Shown here: positions 17,908-26,408 of the stretch, piece by piece
Layout of the letters: each line of letters opens with the position of its first letter
Position numbering within the stretch: the first letter of the stretch is position 1
Assembly (NCBI GenBank): GCA_902496015.1
Contig: CABUZJ010000001.1
Coordinates: forward strand, 1 to 64,000
DNA from: an uncultured Eubacteriales bacterium
GTDB lineage: Bacteria; Bacillota; Clostridia; Christensenellales; UBA1242
Length of the DNA: 64,000 nt
Reading direction: 5' to 3'
Program-made: the position numbers and the translations under genes
The notes under the pieces: model-generated
Told to the model about the DNA's origin: nothing
The model's input: the letters and a program-made list of their open reading frames with translations, nothing else
Databases searched by the model: none

Positions 17908-17936
17908 ATTATATTTATAATATAAAATCTTGTCAA
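17908..17936 (-). promoter_or_regulatory. consensus sigma-A promoter giving a leaderless acyltransferase mRNA
   Basis: Minus strand: TTGACA (17936-17931), exactly 17 nt, TATAAT (17913-17908), then seven T and the ATG at 17900-17898. Transcription would start at or within a base or two of the ATG. Confidence 0.75.
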
Positions 17937-18027
17937 ATAAATATTATTTAACCAATAAATTACAACATTTATATAATATTACAATCTAAATTTGTGTTTT
18001 GCTTATTTATTCAATATAAACTTTGTC

Positions 18028-18055
18028 TTGACTTAGTTTTAATTATGACTATAAT
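18028..18055 (+). promoter_or_regulatory. sigma-A promoter for dnaB
   Basis: TTGACT (18028-18033), 16-nt spacer, TATAAT (18050-18055), about 25 nt before the ATG; AGGTGG then serves as ribosome binding site. Confidence 0.75.
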
Positions 18056-18079
18056 TAAATTAACAAAAGGTGGAAATAA

Positions 18080-19549
18080 ATGGCAAAAAAGAAAGAGAAT
18101 GAAATTGCTAGAACCATGCCTAATAATCTAGAAGTTGAACAGGCAGTTTTAGGGTGCATTTTAATTGATAGTGATGCAACAGTTAATATTATAAGTAAAG
18201 TAAAGGTTGATGATTTTTATAGTGAAACGCATAAAACTATTTATGATGCCATGCTTAACCTTTATAATGCAAATATAAATATTGATATTATAACACTAAC
18301 AGATGAGTTAGAGAAAAAAGATTTGATTTCTAGCATTGGTGGTATTGCATATTTAACAACCCTAACAAATGTGGTGCCAAGTGCTGCCAATTATGAAAAC
18401 TATGTTAATATATTAAAACGAGATAGCGTTTTAAGGCAACTTATTGAAGCCTGTGGTGATGTTATAAGTAAGGCTTATGAAAGAAGTGATGAAGATGTTC
18501 TTGCCTTTGCTGAAAAAAGTATTTATGACATTGCAGAAAAAGGACAAACGAGTAATCTTGAAAAAATAGGCGTTGCTTTAACGAAAGTTATTGAAAAACT
18601 TGAAGATATCCATAGAGATAGTGGCAGTTTAAGGGGATTAACAACAGGTTTCTTCAAACTTGATGAAATTACAAATGGACTTCAAAAAAGTGACCTAATT
18701 ATGATTGCAGCACGCCCGGGTATTGGTAAAACTAGTTTGGCAATGAATATTGTTGCAAATGCTGCACTTGAAGCAGGGGCAAAATGTGCTTGTTTTTCAC
18801 TTGAAATGGGTGCAGATCAATTAGCACAAAGAATGCTTTTTAGCGTTGCCAATGTTGATATGGGTAAAGGTCTTAAAGGGGAATTGGACCAAACCGATTG
18901 GACTAAAATATGGAAGGCAAATAAAAAATTATTGGAAACTCAAATTTATATTGATGATAGTTCGCTAAACACGCCATCTAAAATTTTATCTAAGTGCAGG
19001 AAACTTAAAAGAGAACGAGGACTAGACCTTATTATGATAGACTATTTACAACTTATGAGTGGAGATAGCAAGAGCGATAATAGGCAGACCGAAGTCAGTG
19101 AAATAAGCAGAAAACTTAAAATTCTTGCAAAAGAAATTAATGTGCCGGTTATTGTTCTATCACAACTTTCAAGGCAAGTAGAACAAAGAACAAATCATCG
19201 TCCAGTGTTAAGCGATTTAAGAGAATCTGGTTCTATTGAACAAGATGCTGATATGGTAATCTTTATTCATAAAAAAGATGTTTATAATGAAGAAGGGGCA
19301 CCCGTTGCAGACGATAAAGCGCCAAAAGATTATGAAGCAGAACTTATTATTGCAAAACACAGAAACGGCACGCTTGGAAGCGTATTTCTTGGTTGGAAAG
19401 GGTCAAGAGTTAGTTTTGTTAATCTTTCAAATGATGCTAACACTAAAAGTATTATAGATGCTTATACCGAAGGTCACATGCCAAAGGCAGATGAAATTGG
19501 GGGAGCACTTAGGGTGGAAGAATTGCCACCAGATGAAGAAATTTTTTAG
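18080..19549 (+). CDS. dnaB: replicative DNA helicase DnaB
   Basis: A 489-aa hexameric replicative helicase. The N-terminal DnaB domain begins NNLEVEQAVLGCIL. The RecA-like domain has Walker A ARPGIGKTSLAMN (about 211-222), the LIMIDYLQLMSG Walker B, and the SQLSRQVEQR...LSDLRESGSIEQDAD region. Length and order match the family. AGGTGG lies before the ATG. In Firmicutes it often follows rpsF-ssb-rpsR; here a minus-strand acyltransferase separates them. Confidence 0.97.
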   Translation: MAKKKENEIARTMPNNLEVEQAVLGCILIDSDATVNIISKVKVDDFYSETHKTIYDAMLNLYNANINIDIITLTDELEKKDLISSIGGIAYLTTLTNVVPSAANYENYVNILKRDSVLRQLIEACGDVISKAYERSDEDVLAFAEKSIYDIAEKGQTSNLEKIGVALTKVIEKLEDIHRDSGSLRGLTTGFFKLDEITNGLQKSDLIMIAARPGIGKTSLAMNIVANAALEAGAKCACFSLEMGADQLAQRMLFSVANVDMGKGLKGELDQTDWTKIWKANKKLLETQIYIDDSSLNTPSKILSKCRKLKRERGLDLIMIDYLQLMSGDSKSDNRQTEVSEISRKLKILAKEINVPVIVLSQLSRQVEQRTNHRPVLSDLRESGSIEQDADMVIFIHKKDVYNEEGAPVADDKAPKDYEAELIIAKHRNGTLGSVFLGWKGSRVSFVNLSNDANTKSIIDAYTEGHMPKADEIGGALRVEELPPDEEIF

Positions 19550-19590
19550 TTATTAACAAAATTTAGTAAATTGTTGATAACTTATACACA
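19550..19590. other. cluster of three DnaA-box-like 9-mers
   Basis: TTATTAACA (19550-19558), TTATCAACA on the minus strand (19580-19572) and TTATACACA (19582-19590) lie within 41 bp directly after dnaB. The third fits the TTATNCACA consensus; the others differ by one or two bases. In an AT-rich genome this may be chance. Confidence 0.35.
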
Positions 19591-19709
19591 ATTTTGCAAA
19601 AACAATGTAAAAAATTATCATTATTGTCTTGAAAATTGCAAAGAAACTGCAATAATAAATGGTTTTAATGTTAAAAATGATTAAAATTTAAACAATCAAG
19701 GGAAAATAT

Positions 19710-21542
19710 ATGAATAAAATGACAAGTAAAGAATTAAGAGAAAAATGGATTAAATTTTATGAAGAAAGGGGACATGTAAATATTGGTGCCGTATCTTTAA
19801 TAGGTGATGGATCAACAGGAGTTATGTTCAATGTTGCGGGAATGCAACCATTGATGCCTTATTTATTAGGTAAAAAACATGAAAAAGGAACAAGGCTTTG
19901 CAATATTCAAGGTTGCGTTAGAACAGTAGACATTGATAGCGTTGGTGACGAAACTCATTTTACTTTTTTTGAAATGATGGGTAATTGGAGTTTGGGTGAC
20001 TATTTTAAAAAAGAAAAAACCAAATGGAGTTTTGATTTTTTAACAAGTGTATTGGGTTTTGATAAAAATAAAATCTGTTCAACCGTTTTTGCTGGTGATG
20101 AAACTGCACCAAAAGACCAAGAAACTGCAAATTATTTAAAAGAAGTGGGTATTCGTGAAGAAAATATTTTTTATTTAGGTAAGGAAGATAACTGGTGGGA
20201 ACTCGAAGGAACGGTTGGTACACCTTGCGGACCAGATAACGAATGGTTTTATCCAAGACATGATAAAAAATGTTGCGATAATTGCGATGTAACTTGTGAT
20301 TGTGGAAGATTTATTGAAATTGGTAATGATGTTTACATGCAATATAAAAAACTTGAAGACGGAAAATATGAACCTCTTGCACATAAAAATGTTGATACAG
20401 GTTTTGGATTCGACAGGCTTTTAATGTTTTTGAATGGTTTAACAGATGGTTATAAAACTGATTTATTTATTGGGGCAATAAATAAAATAGAGCAAATTAG
20501 TGGGTTAAAATATGGCGAAAATGAAGATATAACGCGTGCAATGCGTGTGATTGCCGACCATATTAGAACGGCAGTTATGCTTATAGGTGATAAAAATGGA
20601 ATAGTGCCATCTAACACAGGTGCAGGTTATGTTTTACGAAGACTTTTAAGGCGAGCAATAAGATTTGAAAGAACTTTAAATGTATCGGGAGATTGTTTGC
20701 TTGAAGTTGCGAAGGTATTTATTAATGAAGTTTATAATGAAGCATATCCACTTCTAGTGGAAAAAGAACAATATATTTTAGATGAGATTTCAAAAGAAAG
20801 CGCTAAGTTTGAAGCCACACTTTCAAGCGGAATGAAAGAGTTTGAAAAGGCAATTGCCGGAATAGAGCGCAAAAATGCTTTTATGAGTGCAAAAGACCCA
20901 AATTATGTTAAAGACAACATGCTTTCTGGAAAAATTGCGTTTAGGCTATATGATACTTTTGGTTTTCCGTTAGAAATTACCCAAGAACTTGCAAAAGAAA
21001 AAGGTTATACGGTTAATGTTGAAGATTTTAATGTTGCTTTTGCAGAGCATCAAGAAAAGAGCAAAACTGCTAAGGCTGGTGAGTTTAAGGGTGGACTTAT
21101 TGACCATAGTGAAATTGCAACAAGGTATCACACGGCAGTGCATTTGTTGCAAGCAGGGCTTAGAAAACTTATAAGTAGTAATATTCATCAAATGGGTCAA
21201 AACATTACTCATGAAAGGGCAAGATTTGACTTTAATTTAGATAGGCCTTTAACAAAAGATGAAATTGCTGAACTTGAAAAGTTTGTAAATGATGCTGTTG
21301 ATGCTCAAATAGATGTAACTTGCACTCAAATGAGTTTAAAAGAGGCTAATAAAATTGGGGCATTAGGTGAATTTAATAGTAAATATGGTGATATTGTTAA
21401 TGTTTATAAAATAGGTGATATCAGTTGTGAAAAATGTAATGGTCCACATGTTAAAAATACAAGAGAAATTGGCAAATTTAAAATAGTGAAAGAACAAAGC
21501 AGTTCGGCTGGAGTTAGAAGAATCAAAGCCATTTTAGAGTAA
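19710..21542 (+). CDS. alaS: alanine--tRNA ligase, short form lacking the C-terminal domain
   Basis: A 610-aa protein; standard bacterial AlaRS is about 870 aa. The class II core has GNWSLGDYFKKE and GYVLRRLLRRAIRFE. The editing domain has HTAVH (about 474) and CEKC..PH (about 572), the four metal ligands of the tRNA-SAD domain. The protein stops right after this domain, so the oligomerisation/C-Ala domain is missing. The core reads NVAGMQPLMPYLLG and VDIDSVGDETHFTFFEM rather than the usual TNAGM/RHHTFFEM text, and has a Cys-rich insert KKCCDNCDVTCDC. AAGGGA lies 6 nt before the ATG. No frameshift or downstream remainder was seen, so the short form appears native. No T-box found upstream. Confidence 0.92.
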   Translation: MNKMTSKELREKWIKFYEERGHVNIGAVSLIGDGSTGVMFNVAGMQPLMPYLLGKKHEKGTRLCNIQGCVRTVDIDSVGDETHFTFFEMMGNWSLGDYFKKEKTKWSFDFLTSVLGFDKNKICSTVFAGDETAPKDQETANYLKEVGIREENIFYLGKEDNWWELEGTVGTPCGPDNEWFYPRHDKKCCDNCDVTCDCGRFIEIGNDVYMQYKKLEDGKYEPLAHKNVDTGFGFDRLLMFLNGLTDGYKTDLFIGAINKIEQISGLKYGENEDITRAMRVIADHIRTAVMLIGDKNGIVPSNTGAGYVLRRLLRRAIRFERTLNVSGDCLLEVAKVFINEVYNEAYPLLVEKEQYILDEISKESAKFEATLSSGMKEFEKAIAGIERKNAFMSAKDPNYVKDNMLSGKIAFRLYDTFGFPLEITQELAKEKGYTVNVEDFNVAFAEHQEKSKTAKAGEFKGGLIDHSEIATRYHTAVHLLQAGLRKLISSNIHQMGQNITHERARFDFNLDRPLTKDEIAELEKFVNDAVDAQIDVTCTQMSLKEANKIGALGEFNSKYGDIVNVYKIGDISCEKCNGPHVKNTREIGKFKIVKEQSSSAGVRRIKAILE

Positions 21543-21605
21543 TAATAGAGTTGATTACTAAAATTCAAATCAAATTAAAAGAATCTAAATTAGGAGAATT
21601 TAAAG

Positions 21606-23147
21606 GTGAAGAGATTTTTAATAACTATTTCGCTAATATTAGGCTGTGCATTGTTATTTGTTGTGGGTTTAGGTGTGATTTTAGCATTGGCACCTGGTTC
21701 GCGTATTTTTGGCATTGAATATGTTTCTGCACAAGTAGGTAAAGCGAATGTTACAGAAGAATGGGCAGAATATATAAATGGGGACATTTATCTTAACACC
21801 AAAGATGTTCCAATAACAATTAATTTTGAACCTTATGGCACAACTAAAGTTGAGTTTAATCAAAATTTTTCTGGTTATACAACTGGTGGGTTAAGAGTGC
21901 CTGAAGCTGAAATAGTGAAAGACAATAACGGCATAACCGTAAAAACCAATGAAATTCAAAAGTTTTTAATTGGTAGAAGCGCTAATTATGGGTTAACTTT
22001 AACTTTGCCTTCTAGTTGGGGCACAAGTGGCAGGCATAGTATTTATATTTATGGCAATAATTCAAAAATAACAGTTAATGCAGATGAAAATATTACACTA
22101 AAATTTGTGCAACTTAAACTTAACGGAAAGGGGAATGTTGCTCTAAATTGTAAAATTGAAACTCGTGATTTAGAAATATATTCACCAAAAAGCATAACAG
22201 TTGGTCAAGATTTATTCGCTGAAAATATTACAGCACAAAGCCATTCGGGTAATATTAATATTGATTATTCTTTAAGTGGTAATTTAAATGTAAAAACAGT
22301 ATCGGGAAATGTTAATTTTATTTCATGTGTTAATGCTACAATAGAAACATCAAGCGGGAAAGTTACCTGCAATGCGGATAGTAGTGTAATTTATAACAAG
22401 GCAAATATAACAACAAAAAGTGGTTCGGTTACTCTTTCTTGTTTAATGGGAACACTTGAAAATAACAACATTACAACCAATTCTGGCTCAATTAATATTA
22501 ATACAATGTTTGCAGGCTCTTTAAATTCTGAAAGGGGAAAGATTAGCGTTAACACATTATTTGAAGCAAATGTAATTGGCGGAACTAACACAATAACAAT
22601 TGGTTCAGTGGGAAAATCTATTAACATTGAAAGTAAGCGTGGAAAAGTAATGGTTGGTAGTCTTGATGGCGAAGTTGCAAACAATGTGACCGTTACCACT
22701 ACAACTGGCGATATCATTGCCTCTAACACTTCTGGGAATGTTAGTTTAACAACTAAAAGTGGTAAAGTTACCCTTTATAATACCAAATCAAATAATGTTA
22801 GCATTAATAGTGGTAGTACAGTTTTGGCAACAGGGCTTATGGGTAGTGTTAACATAGCGAGCAATGGAGAAATGAACTTGGCGGTTAATAGTGTAAATGA
22901 TGATATAACAATAACTGGCGGGTCTAAATGTGGAAAAATTAATATAACTTTTGAAAATGTAAAACTTAGTGAAATCAACTATAATATAACTACAACAAGT
23001 AAAAATGGGGGTATTGCTCGAATTTATAGTGGGCAGAAAGTTGAAAAAGAAGGGGTTTCACTTACGCCAGAAACTATAACCGAAAATCTTAAAACATTAA
23101 CTATAAATGCCACAAAATGCAAAATTAATGCATATTTTATGGCTTAG
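21606..23147 (+). CDS. DUF4097-type putative adhesin, signal-anchored beta-helix protein
   Basis: A 513-aa protein starting at GTG, with AGGAG upstream. One N-terminal hydrophobic helix (about 4-29) acts as signal or anchor. The rest is short repeating strands with patterns such as SGNINI, SGKVT and TTKSGS. This repeat style is that of the DUF4097 putative-adhesin fold, a parallel beta-helix. No catalytic motif seen. About 60 nt after alaS and possibly read through from it; function unknown, extracellular location likely. Confidence 0.75.
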   Translation: MKRFLITISLILGCALLFVVGLGVILALAPGSRIFGIEYVSAQVGKANVTEEWAEYINGDIYLNTKDVPITINFEPYGTTKVEFNQNFSGYTTGGLRVPEAEIVKDNNGITVKTNEIQKFLIGRSANYGLTLTLPSSWGTSGRHSIYIYGNNSKITVNADENITLKFVQLKLNGKGNVALNCKIETRDLEIYSPKSITVGQDLFAENITAQSHSGNINIDYSLSGNLNVKTVSGNVNFISCVNATIETSSGKVTCNADSSVIYNKANITTKSGSVTLSCLMGTLENNNITTNSGSININTMFAGSLNSERGKISVNTLFEANVIGGTNTITIGSVGKSINIESKRGKVMVGSLDGEVANNVTVTTTTGDIIASNTSGNVSLTTKSGKVTLYNTKSNNVSINSGSTVLATGLMGSVNIASNGEMNLAVNSVNDDITITGGSKCGKINITFENVKLSEINYNITTTSKNGGIARIYSGQKVEKEGVSLTPETITENLKTLTINATKCKINAYFMA

Positions 23148-23452
23148 AATTAAAAATTGCAAATTTTAATCAATTTCAATAATTAATTATGGGTTTATTT
23201 GCTATTTTACTGCAAAATTTCAAAATTTTAATTGGAAAATGGTTTTAATTTATTATTTAAGCAACTAATGACAACTGCATAATAAATATGCAGTTTTTTA
23301 TTTTAAATAATTAGGTCTAAAATCTTTAAAGAATTAGAAAAAATTAATAATGTTGAAATTTGCCTTCTTTTAGAATTATTAATATTTTTAGTTATTTAAT
23401 AGACTTTTTTGTGTATTTTTATTAAAATAAAACATAAGGTGGACTAACAATT
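23148..23452. other. 305-bp AT-rich intergenic region before secA
   Basis: Contains one clear terminator hairpin (23273-23300) and otherwise very AT-rich sequence. The secA ribosome binding site AAGGTGG lies at its end. No convincing secA promoter boxes could be picked out among many AT-rich candidates, and no small gene is evident. Confidence 0.6.
23273..23300 (+). terminator. intrinsic terminator after the DUF4097 gene
   Basis: Arms AACTGCAT/ATGCAGTT with a 7-nt loop, followed by TTTTATTTT. Lies 126 nt after the stop. Confidence 0.75.
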
Positions 23453-26134
23453 ATGGGACTTATTAAATTTTTACAAAATTATGATAATAATAAAAATATT
23501 AAAAAATTAAGAAAGATTGCAGACCTTGTGGTTGCTAAAAAAGACTATTATGAAAATTTAGATGATATATCTTTAAAAGACCAAACCAATGTATTAAAAC
23601 AAAGATTAAATAATGGCGAAAGTTTAGATGATATTTTGCCTGATGCTTATGCATTGGTGGGTGAAGCCGCTTGGAGAGTTTTAAAGCAACGACCATATTA
23701 CACGCAAATTCTTGGAGGCATAGTTTTACACCAGGGGCGTATTGCTGAAATGAAAACAGGTGAAGGGAAAACTTTGGTTGCCACTTTGCCATCGTTTTTA
23801 AATGCTCTTACAGGGAACCCTGTGCATGTGGTAACAGTAAATGAATATTTGGCGAAATACCATAGCGAGTGGATGGGTAAAATACATGAATTCTTAGGGC
23901 TAAAAGTTGGGTTTATTTATGCTAATCAAGATCCGCAAAGCAAAAAGCAAGCATATTTATGTGACATTATTTATGGGACAAATAGTGAATTTGGCTTTGA
24001 TTATTTAAGAGATAATATGGTGGTTAGGAAGCAAGATCGCATGACAAGAGGTCTTTATTTTGCCATTGTGGATGAAGTGGATAGCATTTTAATTGATGAA
24101 GCCAGAACACCTCTAATAATTAGTGGCCCAAGCGGAGATAACAGTGAAGTTTATTTAACTGCGTGTAGATTTGCTAAAACACTTCGTGCTGATGATGTTA
24201 GCATTGACGAGAAGAAAAAGACCATTCATTTAACTGAAAGTGGTATTGAAAAAGCAGAAAGATTTTATAGAATTGATAGTTTAAGTGATATAGAAAACAC
24301 ACAAATTAACCATAATATTAACAATGCAATTCGTGCTAAATTTTTAATGAAACGAGATAATGACTATATTGTTCGTGATGGTGAAGTTTTAATTGTTGAT
24401 GAGTTTACGGGCCGTGTTATGGTGGGCAGGCGTTATAGCGATGGATTACATCAAGCAATTGAAGCCAAAGAAGGTGTGAAAATTAATGCTGAAAACAAGA
24501 CAATAGCAACTATTACTTTGCAAAACTTTTTTAAGATGTATAAAAAGTTAAGCGGTATGACAGGAACTGCTAAAACAGAAGAGAGTGAATTTAAAAGCAT
24601 TTATGGACTAGATGTTGTGGTGATTCCTACAAACAAGCCAGTTATAAGAATAGACAAAAATGATAGATTTTTCTTTTCTCATGAAGCAAAAATTAAGGCT
24701 ATTATTGAAGAGATTAAAGAAAGTTATGAAAAAGGACAGCCTGTGCTTGTGGGAACAGTTACAGTTGAAAAAAGTGAAGAACTAAGCAAGGCTTTAAGAA
24801 AAAATAAAATACCACATAATGTGCTTAATGCAAAAAACCATGCTAAAGAAGCAGAAATTATTGCACAAGCAGGAAGACTTGGGGCAGTTACCATTGCAAC
24901 AAACATGGCAGGGCGTGGAACCGATATCCTTTTGGGTGGTAATGCCGACTTTATGGCAAAAAATGAACTTAAAAAAGCAGGTTTTAGTGATGAAGTTATA
25001 AATAAAGCCACTAGTTATTTTGTTCCAGATGAAGAAGAAGTTCAACAAGCACATAAACTTTATGTGGATACTCTTGAAAAATTGGCTCCTGAAATTAAAG
25101 AAAATAGAGAAAAGGTTATTGCTCTTGGTGGGCTTAAAATTGTGGGAACTGAAAGGCACGAAAGCCGAAGAATTGATAACCAGTTAAGAGGTCGTGCTGG
25201 TAGGCAAGGTGAACCTGGTTATTCTGTATTTTATATTTCTGCTGATGATGATTTGTCGCGTGTGTTTGGTAGTGATAGATTGAAAGCAATGGCTCAGGCA
25301 TTTAAATTAGATAGCGACGCAAGCATTGACTGGAAGTTCTTTTCTCGTGGCGTGGAAACTGCTCAAAAAAAAGTGGAGGGTTATAATTTTTCGGTTAGAA
25401 AAAATATTGTTGAATTTGATAATGTTTTAAATAAACAACGAGAAGAAGTTTATGCATTAAGAGATAGAATTCTTGAAGGCGAAAATATGCATAATAGAAT
25501 TTTGGAAATGATAGATGAAGTTGTTGAAAACATTGTTGATGAATATTATGATTTTAAAGAACCTGAAGATGCAGATATTGTGGGATTAAATGCCGAACTT
25601 GAAAAGAGGTTGCTTGCACCTGAAACAAATTTTGTTACTGTGGAAAAACTTCATAAATATTCTAAGGGCGAACTTGTTAAAATGATAGCCGATTTGGTTA
25701 AAGAAAGATATGAGGCAAAAATTGTTGAAGACGAAAAAATTGGCGTTAAATTTGATGATGTTGAACGCACAATTATGCTTAGAATTATAGATCGCAAATG
25801 GATAGACCACATAGACGATATGGATAATCTTAGAATGGGGATAGGGCTAAGAGGCTATGGCAACCAAAATCCAATAACGATTTATCAACAAGAAGGTTTT
25901 GATATGTTTGAGCAAATGGGAATAAGTATGCGAAAAGATATTGTTGATGCTTTAATGGCTGTAAAAATTCAAGTGGTTGGACAAACGCCACAAATGCCGG
26001 CAAGAAAACCTGTTACAACAATTAAACCAAAAGCCACAAAAGTAAACTCTGCAAATGAAACTATTGGTAGAAATTCGCCATGTCCTTGTGGTTCAGGCAA
26101 GAAATATAAAAATTGTTGCGGTAAAAATGCATAA
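23453..26134 (+). CDS. secA: preprotein translocase ATPase SecA
   Basis: An 893-aa SecA, the motor that drives proteins through SecYEG (secY is at 55985-57289). Walker A is KTGEGKTLVA (about 99-108) and the Walker B region reads DEVDSILIDEARTPLIISGP (about 207). Second-half signature ATNMAGRGTDI and the RIDNQLRGRAGRQGEPG block are intact. The C-terminus carries the SEC-C zinc motif CPCGSGKKYKNCCG. AAGGTGG precedes the ATG. Full family length. Confidence 0.98.
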   Translation: MGLIKFLQNYDNNKNIKKLRKIADLVVAKKDYYENLDDISLKDQTNVLKQRLNNGESLDDILPDAYALVGEAAWRVLKQRPYYTQILGGIVLHQGRIAEMKTGEGKTLVATLPSFLNALTGNPVHVVTVNEYLAKYHSEWMGKIHEFLGLKVGFIYANQDPQSKKQAYLCDIIYGTNSEFGFDYLRDNMVVRKQDRMTRGLYFAIVDEVDSILIDEARTPLIISGPSGDNSEVYLTACRFAKTLRADDVSIDEKKKTIHLTESGIEKAERFYRIDSLSDIENTQINHNINNAIRAKFLMKRDNDYIVRDGEVLIVDEFTGRVMVGRRYSDGLHQAIEAKEGVKINAENKTIATITLQNFFKMYKKLSGMTGTAKTEESEFKSIYGLDVVVIPTNKPVIRIDKNDRFFFSHEAKIKAIIEEIKESYEKGQPVLVGTVTVEKSEELSKALRKNKIPHNVLNAKNHAKEAEIIAQAGRLGAVTIATNMAGRGTDILLGGNADFMAKNELKKAGFSDEVINKATSYFVPDEEEVQQAHKLYVDTLEKLAPEIKENREKVIALGGLKIVGTERHESRRIDNQLRGRAGRQGEPGYSVFYISADDDLSRVFGSDRLKAMAQAFKLDSDASIDWKFFSRGVETAQKKVEGYNFSVRKNIVEFDNVLNKQREEVYALRDRILEGENMHNRILEMIDEVVENIVDEYYDFKEPEDADIVGLNAELEKRLLAPETNFVTVEKLHKYSKGELVKMIADLVKERYEAKIVEDEKIGVKFDDVERTIMLRIIDRKWIDHIDDMDNLRMGIGLRGYGNQNPITIYQQEGFDMFEQMGISMRKDIVDALMAVKIQVVGQTPQMPARKPVTTIKPKATKVNSANETIGRNSPCPCGSGKKYKNCCGKNA

Positions 26135-26142
26135 ATAATTTT

Positions 26143-26170
26143 AATACAGGCTGTTTTGCCTGTATTTTTA
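26143..26170 (+). terminator. intrinsic terminator after secA
   Basis: Arms AATACAGGC/GCCTGTATT around TGTTTT, followed by a T-run. A second, weaker A/T hairpin lies at about 26274-26300. Confidence 0.85.
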
Positions 26171-26321
26171 TTACATTAATATTAAATTGATATATAAAAA
26201 TGAATAATTAACAAAACTTATAGTCCTATTTTATGAATAATTTATAAGGTTTTGTAAATTTTGTTGAATGGGCAAAAAGCAGTCTTTTTTGGGCTTTTTT
26301 AAAAGAATTTGTGCTAATCAA

Positions 26322-26350
26322 TTGTTTTTTTTAATTGTTTTTGTTATAAT
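26322..26350 (+). promoter_or_regulatory. sigma-A promoter for the 1348-aa protein gene
   Basis: TTGTTT (26322-26327), 17 nt, TATAAT (26345-26350), about 58 nt before the ATG at 26409. Confidence 0.65.
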
Positions 26351-26408
26351 TGGGTAAAATAAACCTATATTATTATTCATGCTGTGGCTAAAACAAAGGA
26401 GAAGGGAA

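Noticed and set aside
19550..19709. Possible T-box riboswitch before alaS
   Set aside because: No T-box core (AGGGTGGNACCGCG-like) or specifier-loop structure is visible in this AT-rich gap.
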